From Falsiruegeria mediterranea M17 (GTDB lineage: Bacteria; Pseudomonadota; Alphaproteobacteria; Rhodobacterales; Rhodobacteraceae): a DNA stretch of 64,000 nucleotides. The stretch spans positions 248,001 through 312,000 of the forward strand of contig NZ_ONZG01000002.1 of assembly GCF_900302455.1 (NCBI RefSeq), read 5' to 3'. Each line of letters starts with the position of its first letter. The stretch's first letter is position 1. A model generated the notes under the pieces. It saw only the letters and a list, made by a program, of their open reading frames with translations, had not been told where the DNA came from and did not search any database. Positions 28,215-37,834 of the stretch are shown piece after piece. Made by a program: the position numbers and the translations under genes.

Positions 28215-29209
28215 CGCACGGCCTGCCACAACCGCAGTGCCTGCGCCGTCTCAGCCACATCATGAACGCGCAGGATCTGAACCCCCTGCGCTGCCGCCGC
28301 CAAAGCGACCGCAATCGAACCCGGCGCCCGCGCATCCGCCTGCGGCTCCTGCCCGATGGTACCTATGAACCGCTTGCGCGACGCGCCCAGAAGGATCGGG
28401 CAGCCAAGCCCGTGAAACATCGACAGGGTCTTGAGCAGAGCCAGATTGTGGTTCTGCGTCTTGCCAAAGCCAATGCCGGGATCAACGATGATCTGACTGC
28501 GGTCCAAACCAAGCGCCTCGAGCCGCGTCACCTGCCCATCCAGAAAACGGTAGACGTCCAGCACGACATCCTCGTACTGCGGGTCGTTCTGCATGGTCGC
28601 CGGATCGCCTTGGGCATGCATCACGCAAACCGGAACGTTCAGATCGGCACACAACGGGGCCAGTTCCGCGTCAAAGGTAAAGCCAGAGACATCGTTGACG
28701 ATGGTCGCCCCTGCCGTGACAGCCGCCTGCGCCACAGTTGCCTTGCGGGTGTCGATGGAAATTGCCGTCTGTGTCTCGGCCCGGATCGCCGCGATCACTG
28801 GGGCCGTCCGCGCGACCTCTTCTTCAGCGGGGACAAAGGCGGCACCCGGTCGGGTGGATTCGCCCCCCACATCCAGAATTGTCGCGCCCGCAGCCACCAT
28901 GGACTGCGCGCCCAGAACCGCCGCCTCGGCCCCGGCATGAACGCCGCCGTCCGAGAAGCTGTCGGGCGTGGTGTTCAGAATGCCCATGATATGGGGCTGG
29001 TTCATGTCCAACCCCGCCAAGGGCGCGCGCGGGGCGATCAGGCGTGTTGCGACGTCGGCAGGCAGCTCCGCCGCCTTGATCATTGCGGGCGCGCGGCCAC
29101 GCTCCAGAACCTCAACATCGGTAAACCAGTGATCGGTCCCGACCAAAGGCATCGCGCCATCCGGACGCGACGCGCCCGATTGAGCCAATGGACGATAGCA
29201 GAGTGTCAC
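28211..29209 (-). CDS. folP: Dihydropteroate synthase
   Basis: A 332-residue TIM-barrel enzyme that joins 6-hydroxymethyl-dihydropterin pyrophosphate to p-aminobenzoate in folate synthesis, the sulfonamide target. Signatures are GILNTTPDSFSDGG, GGESTRPGA, the SIDTRK segment, and GASRKRFIG near the C terminus. About 70 residues precede the first signature, longer than in E. coli, and look native to this group. The start is GTG 29209, overlapping the folB stop as GTGA, which implies translational coupling to folB. Confidence 0.96.
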   Translation of the reverse strand: MTLCYRPLAQSGASRPDGAMPLVGTDHWFTDVEVLERGRAPAMIKAAELPADVATRLIAPRAPLAGLDMNQPHIMGILNTTPDSFSDGGVHAGAEAAVLGAQSMVAAGATILDVGGESTRPGAAFVPAEEEVARTAPVIAAIRAETQTAISIDTRKATVAQAAVTAGATIVNDVSGFTFDAELAPLCADLNVPVCVMHAQGDPATMQNDPQYEDVVLDVYRFLDGQVTRLEALGLDRSQIIVDPGIGFGKTQNHNLALLKTLSMFHGLGCPILLGASRKRFIGTIGQEPQADARAPGSIAVALAAAAQGVQILRVHDVAETAQALRLWQAVR

Positions 29210-30126
29210 AGGGTCGCCTGCTCCGCCGAAACAGCACGCAGGGGCACGCTGGCGTCATCCGGCAAATCAGCTCCGATCACCAGCATTTCACCCGCCTCGA
29301 ATGTCGCCGCGAACCAAGCCGCCAGAGCAACGGATTCGGACGGTGCCGCCGACGTGCCATCGACTGCGTCCAGCACAATCTTGGAGGGGGCCCAAACGCA
29401 GATCTGGCCGTTCTTCATACCCCAATCCAGCTCGGTCCGAGTCGAAACGACGACGCAGCGGTGATCGCGCGCGGCAAGGGACCAGGCGTTTTGTTCGATG
29501 GCCAGCAAGTCAATCCGGCGCTGCGTCATCGCGTGACCGGTTTGCGGTGCAGCCAGATCCGGCGCGCCGACACAAATGATCAGCGGACGCTCGCGGGTTT
29601 CAAGTTGGTCGATCCAGCCGCTCAGGTTGTCCGAGGCAATGGCCGTGTTCGACAGATAGGCCAGACGCGGGTGCGGGCGCTCTTCTTCGGTGACCTCGTG
29701 ATGCAGCATGTCCTTGCCGCGCACGATCTCGACCCCGAGGGCACCGGGACCGCGGTCCAGCTTTTCAATGCGGACAAAGGCGCGCACCGCCTGCGGTTCC
29801 AGCAGGATCCGCTCGGCAACGCGTTCGGCCAGTGTCTCCAGCAGGTTCAGGCGTTCCTCGGACAGCTCATGGGCAATGGCTTCGGTCACGCGGTCATAAG
29901 ACAGGATGCGATCGACGTCGTCGTCGATGGGCCCGGTCAGCGGCTGAACCTCGACCACCACGTTGAAGCAGATGCGCTGCGTGGTCCCCCGTTCAGCCTG
30001 GAACGCGCCGATTTCGACCTCGACAGTGTGATCACGCAACGAGATGCGATCCAGCGGACCGCGCGCAGCGGTGGCTTCGGACCGTTCCGAGGGGTGCGCA
30101 AAGGCTAGACGGATTTCAGAGCTCAT
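29206..30126 (-). CDS. folB: Dihydroneopterin aldolase fused to a C-terminal extra domain
   Basis: A 306-residue protein. Residues about 25-140 are a complete dihydroneopterin aldolase domain (IGAFQAERGTTQRI, SYDRVTEAIAHEL, NLLETLAERVAERIL, and FVRIEKLD with the catalytic Lys), which makes 6-hydroxymethyl-dihydropterin. Typical FolB is only about 120 residues. The remaining 165 residues (PLIICVGAPDLAAPQTGHAM to the end) contain motifs that faintly resemble amino-acid-kinase folds (VALAAWFAATFEAGEMLVIG). ATG 30126 is the chosen start, although the frame is open upstream. It overlaps folP by 4 bp. Confidence 0.88.
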   Translation of the reverse strand: MSSEIRLAFAHPSERSEATAARGPLDRISLRDHTVEVEIGAFQAERGTTQRICFNVVVEVQPLTGPIDDDVDRILSYDRVTEAIAHELSEERLNLLETLAERVAERILLEPQAVRAFVRIEKLDRGPGALGVEIVRGKDMLHHEVTEEERPHPRLAYLSNTAIASDNLSGWIDQLETRERPLIICVGAPDLAAPQTGHAMTQRRIDLLAIEQNAWSLAARDHRCVVVSTRTELDWGMKNGQICVWAPSKIVLDAVDGTSAAPSESVALAAWFAATFEAGEMLVIGADLPDDASVPLRAVSAEQATL

Positions 30127-30284
30127 TTGGGTGCCTTCCACGGGGCCGGGACAGTGAGATACCATCATACGCGGCTGACGCGCCCATAACAGAACCGCAA
30201 ACGCCATACCAGCGGCCGAATGCGTCGCCCAGCGATGTTGAGCGCAAAAAAATGCGCCTTACCCTGATCTCTGCCGTCAAAACA

Positions 30285-30920
30285 TCAGTTGCTGGCGGTG
30301 CGATAGTTGTGGCGATAAAAGATGTGCACGCCAATCTTCGCGGTGCGCTTGTAGACCCGCGACCAGCTGGGGCGAACTGCTGTCGTATGATAATGGGTCG
30401 CCCCATTGGTCAGCTCTTGCGACACGCCGTCGATGATGACGCGCGCTACCTTGGACACCCGTTCAAACGCCTGCTTCTCGGCAATGACTTCCTTGCGGCC
30501 GTCACAGGTGTAGGTGAACTGACACTGGTACTTCTTGCCCGTGCCTTGGCGGATCACACCGCACAGCGAATTGGGAAAGCGGCTGCTTTTGACCCGGTTC
30601 ATGATCACCTCGGCCACGGCGAATTGGCCTTTGACGGTTTCACCGCGGGCTTCGAAATACAAAGCTTCGGACAAGCAGCGGAAATTCTCGTCGCCTTCCG
30701 GCTTGGGCTGATCGTCTAGCCATGCGCGAGAGTAGGTCACCTCGACCGGCTTGGGCTTGGGACGAAACGATTTGAGGTACTGACGGAACCGCGAACCGGG
30801 TTGCGCGTTCAGGGATGCCTGCTCGCGTTCAATCACCATGTTCAATCCGGTGTCTGCAATGGCCGATTTCGACCCAAGAGCAGCCAAGATAACGGCTGCA
30901 GCCACAAAGAAACGTCTCAT
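30285..30920 (-). CDS. Cell-wall hydrolase, SleB-type
   Basis: A 211-residue exported protein. The signal sequence MRRFFVAAAVILAALGSKSAIA (20 of its residues hydrophobic or small) precedes a cell-wall hydrolase domain of the Hydrolase_2/SleB family at about residues 85-205. The presumed catalytic glutamate lies in EALYFEARGE. Other conserved segments are VIMNRVKSSRFPNSLCGVI, CQFTYTCDG and GATHYHT. Such enzymes cut peptidoglycan glycan strands and act in the periplasm during growth or division. The frame extends upstream, but ATG 30920 starts the signal peptide. It is a single gene with a 158-bp empty gap on one side. Confidence 0.92.
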   Translation of the reverse strand: MRRFFVAAAVILAALGSKSAIADTGLNMVIEREQASLNAQPGSRFRQYLKSFRPKPKPVEVTYSRAWLDDQPKPEGDENFRCLSEALYFEARGETVKGQFAVAEVIMNRVKSSRFPNSLCGVIRQGTGKKYQCQFTYTCDGRKEVIAEKQAFERVSKVARVIIDGVSQELTNGATHYHTTAVRPSWSRVYKRTAKIGVHIFYRHNYRTASN

Positions 30921-31095
30921 ATCAAAAACCCCAAACGGCACTCGCACGCCAGACCCTCCCCCGACGGGCGCAGGCTGCCATTTAGCGCAGCTTGCGGCAA
31001 AGGTCCAGTTTTTCGCAAAATGCAAGTAGAAATGCGTAGATGTCCGCCAGGTCTTGCAACGGCGTTAACGCATTGAAACACAAGATATAGTGGGT

Positions 31096-33645
31096 TCAGA
31101 GGGGGCTTTCTCCCAGCTTATGGGCGATCGCCAATTGGGCAGCGGCAAGTCGTGCAACCGGCACCCGGAACGGCGAGCACGACACATAATCAAAGCCCGC
31201 ATCCCGGCAAAAAGCGATTGATTCGGGGTTTCCGCCGTGTTCGCCACAGACCGAAAGTGTCAGACCCGGCTGCGCCGCGCGTGCGCGGGCCGCCCCCAAC
31301 TGCAAAAGCTCTCCGACCCCGTCGGTATCCAATACGTGGAACGGGTCTTCGTTAAAGACGCCCTGCTGAACATAGGCCGACATGAAACGCCCCGCATCGT
31401 CGCGCGACAGTCCATAAGTCATCTGCGTTAGGTCGTTGGTGCCAAAGCTGAGGAACGCGGTGTTCGGCGCGATCTCGTCGGCGCGCAAACAGGCACGCGG
31501 AGTTTCCACCATCACCCCTAGGCGATAGTCAAAGTCCTGACCGCGCTCTTGGGCCACAGCAGCTGCCACTGCATCAATGCGCACCTTGACCAACTCAACC
31601 TCGCGTTTGGCACTGACCAAGGGGATCATCACTTCTGGAACAACCGGGGCGCCGTCGCGGCTGGCTTCAATCGTGGCCTCGAAAATGGCACGAGCTTGCA
31701 TGTCGTAGATTTCCGGCACCGTAACACCCAGACGAACGCCACGCAGGCCCAACATGGGGTTGTATTCGCTCATCGCCTCGACCCGCCGGGTCACATCGCT
31801 GACGGGAATATCCAGCGCCTCGGCCAGCTCGCGCTGACCGGTTCGGGTGGTGGGCAGAAATTCGTGCAAGGGTGGGTCGAACAGGCGGATGCAGACCGGT
31901 TTGCCCTGCATGATACGGAACAGCTGCGTGAAATCCTCGCGCTGCATCGGCAAGAGCCGTTCCAACGCCGCCGCTCGGCCCGAGGGTTCATCGGCAAAGA
32001 TCATCTCGCGCATCACTGTCAGGCGACCAGGATCAAAAAACATATGCTCGGTTCGACACAGCCCGATGCCCTGCGCATCGAAATTGCGCGCCGTCTGAGC
32101 ATCTGCAGGCGTGTCCGCATTGGCCCGGATGCCAATGTCGCGGGCTTGGTCTGCCCACCCCATCAACGTCTGAAAACACTCATCCAGCGCCGCCTCGAGC
32201 ATGGCGGGCTGCCCCGCCAGCACCTGACCCGAGCTGCCGTCGATGGTCAGCGTATCGCCGGTCTTGAATACGCGCCCATCCGGGGCGGTCAGCGTTTTCT
32301 TCTTGGTCTGGAACGTCATGTCCGATGCCCCGACGATGCACGGCAGCCCCATACCGCGACCGATCACGGCCGCGTGGCTGGTCATCCCGCCCTTTTCGGT
32401 CAACACGGCCACCGCCGCATGCATACCCCGCACATCTTCGGGAGAGGTCTCGCGACGCACCAGAATGCAAGGTTCCGAGCGGGCTGCACTGGCTTGCGCC
32501 TCAGCGGCAGTGAAAACGATCTTACCGGTTGCTGCCCCCGGGCTTGCGGCGATACCGGTGGTCAGCACATCGCGCGTCGCTTCTGGGTCCACCTGCCGGT
32601 GCAGGAGCTCGTTCAGTGAATGCGGCTCGATCCGCATGACGGCCTCTTCCTGAGGGATGATGCCATCTTCGGCCAGGCGCACAGCAATCCGCACCGACGC
32701 GCGTGCACTGCGCGGCACCCGGACACCGTCCAGAATATGCGCGTGTCCGCTTTCGATCACAAATTCGACCTGCATCTCTTCGCGCAGTTTGGCACGCATC
32801 AACGCGGCATGCGTCTTGAGCTCTTCAAACGCCTCGGGCGCCAGCTCTTCCAGCGATGGACCACGTGCATCCTTTTCCAGATACAGTGCCCCGGACCCTG
32901 CTCCAAGCGCATCACGTCCCTGACTTTGGCTCAGGTAGCGACCAGTGATTTGCGGCATCCCCGTTGATCTGTTGATCAGTTGAAGCACACCCGAACCGCA
33001 CTCCCCCTGCCCCACACCCGGGATCATCTGCTGCACCACAAGGCCCAGCCCCGCATCCGCTGGCGCCCCCTTGGCCTGCCGCAACAGGCGGGCGGTGGTG
33101 CCTTCCCATGCGCGGGCCATCGATTTCAACACCTCTGACAGCTGCTCTGCCGGGTCTTGCGGAAATTGCTCGTCGGTTTCCGCCTCATAGGCATGCAAAA
33201 CTTCGCTCAGGCCCTGGGGACCTTCATCCACCACGTCCTCGAAGACATCCGGGTCCAGACGTGCGACATGCACGGCATAGTTCTGCACAAACCGCAGATA
33301 GAGCGCCGCCGCAGCATCGGCCCCCATGCTGTCGGACAGTTCGACATAGCGGGCGTCGTTCATTCCGATGTTCAGGATCGCCCCCGGACCGCCCCAATCG
33401 GGGTCCTCGGAACTGGGCCGCACGCACAACAGATCAGTTTCGTCGAACTGCTCAAGAACCGCTGCAATGTCCGGCATCTGCCCCTCGGCGATGTCATGTA
33501 CGGCACCAAAGGACAGCGCGACGGTGCGCGGCACAGGCAGCTCCAGACGCACCAGACGTTGTAGGCACTTTGCGCGCCCGCCATGGGTGTTCGCCGCCAC
33601 AGGGGCGGTTGCCGTGATGAGGGTGGTGTTGGGATTATTCTGCAC
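31096..33645 (-). CDS. Divergent pyruvate, phosphate dikinase
   Basis: An 849-residue PPDK-family protein. The central swivelling domain keeps the phosphocarrier histidine (GGMTSHAAVIGRGMG). The PEP/pyruvate barrel keeps GIGLCRTEHMFF, SFGTNDLTQMTYG and CGEHGG with its catalytic Cys. The N-terminal nucleotide domain is altered: the usual GGKG loop reads GGRAK, the MPGMMDT loop is replaced by SEDPDWGGPGAIL, and the ATP-metal motif LQTR reads ILDGVR. Real PPDK interconverts pyruvate, ATP and phosphate with PEP, AMP and PPi. Whether this one still does is uncertain. GTG 33645 with AAGGTG upstream is preferred to GTG 33666. It lies downstream of glyS. Confidence 0.83.
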   Translation of the reverse strand: MQNNPNTTLITATAPVAANTHGGRAKCLQRLVRLELPVPRTVALSFGAVHDIAEGQMPDIAAVLEQFDETDLLCVRPSSEDPDWGGPGAILNIGMNDARYVELSDSMGADAAAALYLRFVQNYAVHVARLDPDVFEDVVDEGPQGLSEVLHAYEAETDEQFPQDPAEQLSEVLKSMARAWEGTTARLLRQAKGAPADAGLGLVVQQMIPGVGQGECGSGVLQLINRSTGMPQITGRYLSQSQGRDALGAGSGALYLEKDARGPSLEELAPEAFEELKTHAALMRAKLREEMQVEFVIESGHAHILDGVRVPRSARASVRIAVRLAEDGIIPQEEAVMRIEPHSLNELLHRQVDPEATRDVLTTGIAASPGAATGKIVFTAAEAQASAARSEPCILVRRETSPEDVRGMHAAVAVLTEKGGMTSHAAVIGRGMGLPCIVGASDMTFQTKKKTLTAPDGRVFKTGDTLTIDGSSGQVLAGQPAMLEAALDECFQTLMGWADQARDIGIRANADTPADAQTARNFDAQGIGLCRTEHMFFDPGRLTVMREMIFADEPSGRAAALERLLPMQREDFTQLFRIMQGKPVCIRLFDPPLHEFLPTTRTGQRELAEALDIPVSDVTRRVEAMSEYNPMLGLRGVRLGVTVPEIYDMQARAIFEATIEASRDGAPVVPEVMIPLVSAKREVELVKVRIDAVAAAVAQERGQDFDYRLGVMVETPRACLRADEIAPNTAFLSFGTNDLTQMTYGLSRDDAGRFMSAYVQQGVFNEDPFHVLDTDGVGELLQLGAARARAAQPGLTLSVCGEHGGNPESIAFCRDAGFDYVSCSPFRVPVARLAAAQLAIAHKLGESPL

Positions 33646-33693
33646 TGCGGCACCTTTTGGTTTCACCGCAGCATAAGAAGGTTTCGGCGTGGC

Positions 33694-33736
33694 GCAAGGG
33701 TCTCGCCGCCTTAAAAACAGGCATTCAGACCCTTGC
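33694..33736 (-). terminator. Inverted repeat after glyS, possible terminator
   Basis: GCAAGGGTCT (33694-33703) and AGACCCTTGC (33727-33736) are perfect 10-bp arms around 23 nt. The loop holds a smaller CCTG-TTTTTA-AGG hairpin on the minus strand. It lies just after the glyS stop. No T-run follows the outer stem, so termination is uncertain. Confidence 0.4.
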
Positions 33737-33743
33737 CAGGGCT

Positions 33744-35972
33744 TTAGCCTTCGACCTTTGTCAGGTCCGCCACGCTGGAACAGATGGTGCGGATCTGGCT
33801 GAGCAGGTTCAGACGGTTGCGGCGCAGGACATCGTTGTCAGTGTTGACCTGCACCTCTTCAAAAAAGGCATCCACAGGCGCGCGCAATGCTGCCATCGCA
33901 GCCATCGCCGCCGGGAAATCCTCGGCCTCCAGCGCCGGAGCGATCTGGCCTTCGGCCTCGCTCAGCGCAGCAAAGAGCGCCTTTTCGCTATCCGTCTCGG
34001 CAAACTTCAGGTCCGCACCGTAAGAGTATTCGACGCCATCCTTCTCCTCTGCCTGGGTCAGGATGTTGTTGGCACGTTTGAAGCCCTGCACCAGGTTCTC
34101 GCCATCCTCGGTCGCGATCACGGCATTCAGGGCACGGGCACGTTTGACCAGCAGGTTTAGGTCATCGTTGCCCTCCATCGCGATGCAGGCATCGATCACG
34201 TCGTGGCGAATGCCTTCGTCACGGAGAAAGACCTTGAGGCGGTCGTGGATGAACGACAGCAGATCGTCAGACAAGCTGGGCAGAGCCTCGCCAACCGCGT
34301 GCAACAAAGCATTTTCACCATCTGTGTACTTCTCACGCACAACTCTCAGCGCGGCACCGAACACACCGTGATCCGCGATTTCGTCCAACAGATCAGCCAG
34401 TGCTTCGACCTCTTTGCTTTCCGCGTGGCCGTTTTCGTGGATCTTGTGCTTGAGCAGTTGGCTGCCGATGGATTTGCTCAATGGCATCCGCAGATCGTTG
34501 GTAAGCACCAGGCGGATCACACCCAAGGCAGCACGTCGCAGTGCAAAGGGATCTTTCGAGCCCGTGGGTTTTTCGTCTATCGCCCAGAAGCCAGTCAGCG
34601 TGTCCAGCTTGTCAGCCAGTGCAACAGTCGTTGACAAAGGCGTGGTTGGCACATCGTCGGACGGGCCAAGCGGCGAGTAATGCTCTTCAGCCACGGCGGC
34701 CACGGCGGCCTCTTCACCAGCGGCCTCGATGTAGTAGCGGCCCATCAGGCCCTGCAGCTCAGGGAATTCATAGACCATTTCCGAACTCAGGTCGGCCTTG
34801 GCCAGCTTCGCGGCCTTCTCGGCCTGATCCACGTCTGCGCCGGTGACAGGTGCCAAGGCGCGTGCCAATGCGGCGATGCGACGGATGCGGTCGCCCTGGC
34901 CGCCCAGCTTGTTGTGGAAGGTCACGTTTTCCAGCGACCCGGTCCAGACACTCATGTCCGACTTGGCAATGCGCAGGTCGTTCTCCCAGAAGAACTTGGC
35001 ATCGGCCAGACGCGCCGACAGAACCTTTTGGTTACCCGCCAGAATGGTCGCGCCGTTATCCGTGGTTTCACGGTTGGCCACAGTGATGAAGCGCTCGATG
35101 CGGCCCGTCTTGGGGTTCTTGACTGAGAAGAACTTCTGGTGCTCTTTCATCGAGGTTTGCAGCACCTCAGGCGGTAATTCCAGAAAATCGTCGTCGATCT
35201 TGCCCATCAGCACCACGGGCCATTCCACAAGGCCCGCAACCTCGGCCAGCAGGCCCTTGTCGTCGACAACTTCCAGACCGGCAGCAAAGGCCTGATTGGT
35301 GGCGTCGTTCCAGATGTGTTCGGCGCGCTCGGACGGGCTCAGCACCACAAAGGCGCGTTTCAGCTTGGCCTCGTAATCCTCGAACGAGGTGACGGCAAAG
35401 CGGCCCGGCGCCATGAAGCGGTGGCCCTCGGTTGTGTCCCCGGATGTGATGCCTTCAACGGTGAGCGGCACCACTTCGGTGCCTGCCTCATCGCTCAGGA
35501 TACACAGGATCGAATGCAGTGGGCGCACCCACCGCATCGCACCACTGCCCCAGCGCATGGATTTCGGCCAGGGGAAGTTGCGGATGGTACCGTCCAGCAC
35601 CTCGGCAATGATCTCGGCCGCCGGGCGCCCAGCTTTTTCGATGGTGGCGAAATACACGGCCCCCTTGGGCGTGTCGCGCTCTTCGAGCTGGTCGCGGGTG
35701 ACACCCGCGCCACGCAGGAAGCCCTCGATCGCTTTGTCGGGCGCGCCTACTTTGGGGCCTTTACGCTCTTCGCGCACTGTCGGGCTTTCCGCCAGCAGGC
35801 CTTGCACCGTCAACGTCAGACGGCGTGGCGTGGTCAGCACCGCGGCCCCGGCATAGGTCAAACCAGCCTCGACCAAACCATCGGTGATGCGCTTTTTCAG
35901 ATCCTCACCAGCGCGGGTTTGCATTCGCGCGGGGATTTCCTCGGAAAACAGTTCGATCAGCAGGTCGGGCAT
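33744..35972 (-). CDS. glyS: Glycine--tRNA ligase beta subunit
   Basis: The 742-residue beta chain of the bacterial alpha2beta2 glycyl-tRNA synthetase, which recognises tRNA-Gly and is required with GlyQ for charging. The sequence starts with the family N terminus MPDLLIELFSEEIPARMQ. It includes DAKFFWENDLRI and LADKLDTLTGFWAIDEKPTGSKDPFALRR, and it ends in an anticodon-binding-like helical domain. The length is normal. The partner glyQ is 3.2 kb away on the same strand, separated by gltS, a DUF6446 gene, marC (opposite strand) and an FkbM gene. Confidence 0.98.
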   Translation of the reverse strand: MPDLLIELFSEEIPARMQTRAGEDLKKRITDGLVEAGLTYAGAAVLTTPRRLTLTVQGLLAESPTVREERKGPKVGAPDKAIEGFLRGAGVTRDQLEERDTPKGAVYFATIEKAGRPAAEIIAEVLDGTIRNFPWPKSMRWGSGAMRWVRPLHSILCILSDEAGTEVVPLTVEGITSGDTTEGHRFMAPGRFAVTSFEDYEAKLKRAFVVLSPSERAEHIWNDATNQAFAAGLEVVDDKGLLAEVAGLVEWPVVLMGKIDDDFLELPPEVLQTSMKEHQKFFSVKNPKTGRIERFITVANRETTDNGATILAGNQKVLSARLADAKFFWENDLRIAKSDMSVWTGSLENVTFHNKLGGQGDRIRRIAALARALAPVTGADVDQAEKAAKLAKADLSSEMVYEFPELQGLMGRYYIEAAGEEAAVAAVAEEHYSPLGPSDDVPTTPLSTTVALADKLDTLTGFWAIDEKPTGSKDPFALRRAALGVIRLVLTNDLRMPLSKSIGSQLLKHKIHENGHAESKEVEALADLLDEIADHGVFGAALRVVREKYTDGENALLHAVGEALPSLSDDLLSFIHDRLKVFLRDEGIRHDVIDACIAMEGNDDLNLLVKRARALNAVIATEDGENLVQGFKRANNILTQAEEKDGVEYSYGADLKFAETDSEKALFAALSEAEGQIAPALEAEDFPAAMAAMAALRAPVDAFFEEVQVNTDNDVLRRNRLNLLSQIRTICSSVADLTKVEG

Positions 35973-35981
35973 GGTCGGTCC

Positions 35982-37193
35982 TTAGAAGTTCACAATCGTC
36001 TGGATGACGATGGCATTGGCGATATCCACGAAGAAAGCGGATACAAGGGGGAGCACGATAAAGGCAATAGGCGAAGGGCCATATCGCTTGGTCACGGCGG
36101 TCATATTCGCAATTGCGGTTGGGGTGGCCCCCAAGGCGAAGCCCCCGAAGCCCGCCGCCAGCACAGCGGCGCGATAGCCGCGCCCCATGATGGGGAAGAG
36201 GACAAAGATGACAAAGGCCACGGTGAATGTGGTCTGCGCCAGCATCACAACGGCAATCACAGCGCCAAGTTCGGCAATGGTCCACAGTTGCAGCGTCATC
36301 AGCGAGATTGCAAGGAACGCGCCAAGCGCGAATTCCGAGATCATCGCCAGCGCAGGCGTGCGCGAGATGGGTTTGGCATTGGGCCGGAATGCGCTGCGGA
36401 CGTTGGCGATCACGATGGCCATGATCAGGCACGGCACAAAGAGCGGGAGTTTGAGCCCGGCGGCCTCGATCACTTCGGACAGGGCATAGCCCAGGATGAT
36501 CGCGATGTTCAGGAACAACAAAACACGCATGACCGAGACATGATCGATGGCCCTCTTGTCTTGGGCTTCGCCGTCAGGAACGCCAATTGTGTGGCCTTCG
36601 TCGGGTCGGCTTGGGGTCAGGTTGTGCGTTTCGATCAGGTATTTCGCCACCGGACCGCCCACAAGTGCGGCCAGCACCAGCCCCAGGGTCGCAACGGCCA
36701 CACCCAGTTCGGTGGCACCGATCAAGCCGGTCGCATTGGAAACTTCGGGCGCCCAGGCGATGGCCGTGCCATGCCCGCCAATCAGCGAGGCCGAGCCGAA
36801 GAGGACACCGGATTGCCACGGGTAGCCAAAGAAGGAGGCCCCCACCGCGCCGATCACATTCTGGATCAGGATGGTCGCCACCGTCAGGACAAGCAGCAGC
36901 AGCAGAGGCTTGCCCCCCGCGATCAGATCCGACAGCCGCGCATTCAGGCCGATGCCTGCAAAGAACAACACCAACAGGAAATCCCGCGTTGCCATTTCGA
37001 ACGCGAATTCCAGATCAAACCCCAGATAGAGCCCCAGCACCACCAGCGAGGCCAACAGCCCCCCTGTCACCGGCTCGGGGATGTTGAACTGCCTCAGCAC
37101 TGCGACCCGTCCGTTGATCTCGGCCCCAAGCAGATAGACCGCAAAGCCAAGCGTTGCAGTCACAAAATCCGGTATCACGTATGCTTCGACCAT
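35982..37193 (-). CDS. gltS: Sodium/glutamate symporter
   Basis: A 403-residue inner-membrane Na+/glutamate symporter of the GltS family. Two pseudo-repeats of five membrane helices each carry glycine-rich re-entrant loops (GSASLIGGHGTAIAWAP and GFGGFALGATPTAIANM), and a charged cytoplasmic linker (about residues 195-220) separates them. It imports glutamate with sodium. It lies 9 bp upstream of glyS, so co-transcription with glyS is likely. The GltS loops are well conserved, supporting a working transporter. Confidence 0.95.
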   Translation of the reverse strand: MVEAYVIPDFVTATLGFAVYLLGAEINGRVAVLRQFNIPEPVTGGLLASLVVLGLYLGFDLEFAFEMATRDFLLVLFFAGIGLNARLSDLIAGGKPLLLLLVLTVATILIQNVIGAVGASFFGYPWQSGVLFGSASLIGGHGTAIAWAPEVSNATGLIGATELGVAVATLGLVLAALVGGPVAKYLIETHNLTPSRPDEGHTIGVPDGEAQDKRAIDHVSVMRVLLFLNIAIILGYALSEVIEAAGLKLPLFVPCLIMAIVIANVRSAFRPNAKPISRTPALAMISEFALGAFLAISLMTLQLWTIAELGAVIAVVMLAQTTFTVAFVIFVLFPIMGRGYRAAVLAAGFGGFALGATPTAIANMTAVTKRYGPSPIAFIVLPLVSAFFVDIANAIVIQTIVNF

Positions 37194-37214
37194 GAGCGGC
37201 CTCCTGATTGTGGA

Positions 37215-37739
37215 TCAGTTGGTGGGTCGTTCCGGGCAGGTCTCGCCGACCACGGTGCCGTCATATGCTTTTTCGCCGCAGTCGTTGAATTCGTGCCAGA
37301 CATAGCCCTTGCCGTCGTCGGTCACCGCAACGATCCGGTCGACGCCGAAATGGATGTTCTTGGCCGCCAGATAGGTGCGCGCGCGCCCTTCGCCGATCGC
37401 CGCACCAATGGCCTGCGCATCGAAGCAATCGAACCAATCCGGCGCCACGCGCGGCTCTGTCTTGTCGGATTCGACATAAGCCGCGGACAGATCATCCAGC
37501 GACAGATCGGTGCTGAAGCACGCGCGGTAGCGGATTGGCGAGCTGTCGGCGTCGATCGCCTGGAAGTCCGTATAGGCGATCGGCTGCGCCTCGCGCGTGT
37601 CCTGCGCCATCACCTGCACGGCCCGGCCCGGCTGATCCTCGACCGTGTAATAGAACCCGTAGATCTGGAGGTAGTAGAGCGCCGCCCCTGCAACCACGGT
37701 CGACAGAAGCAAAGCGATCACCAGCAGTTTGCCCGCCAT
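37215..37739 (-). CDS. DUF6446 family protein, membrane-anchored
   Basis: A 174-residue protein with one N-terminal hydrophobic anchor (about residues 5-25) and a soluble periplasmic part. Three or four conserved cysteines stand out (YRACFST, WFDCFD, FNDCGEKAYDGTVVGETCPE). I recognise it as the DUF6446-type protein found beside glyQ/glyS genes in Rhodobacterales. Its function is unknown. It lies 21 bp before gltS on the same strand, so it probably heads a DUF6446-gltS-glyS transcript. It is divergent from marC. Confidence 0.75.
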   Translation of the reverse strand: MAGKLLVIALLLSTVVAGAALYYLQIYGFYYTVEDQPGRAVQVMAQDTREAQPIAYTDFQAIDADSSPIRYRACFSTDLSLDDLSAAYVESDKTEPRVAPDWFDCFDAQAIGAAIGEGRARTYLAAKNIHFGVDRIVAVTDDGKGYVWHEFNDCGEKAYDGTVVGETCPERPTN

Positions 37740-37834
37740 AGATTAAATCTCCTTCATACGGAGAAACACCTCTTTCGCGTGCTCCGTGTTTACGACAGGG
37801 TCGTCGTAACAGAGGTCACAGGACAGCGACAACC

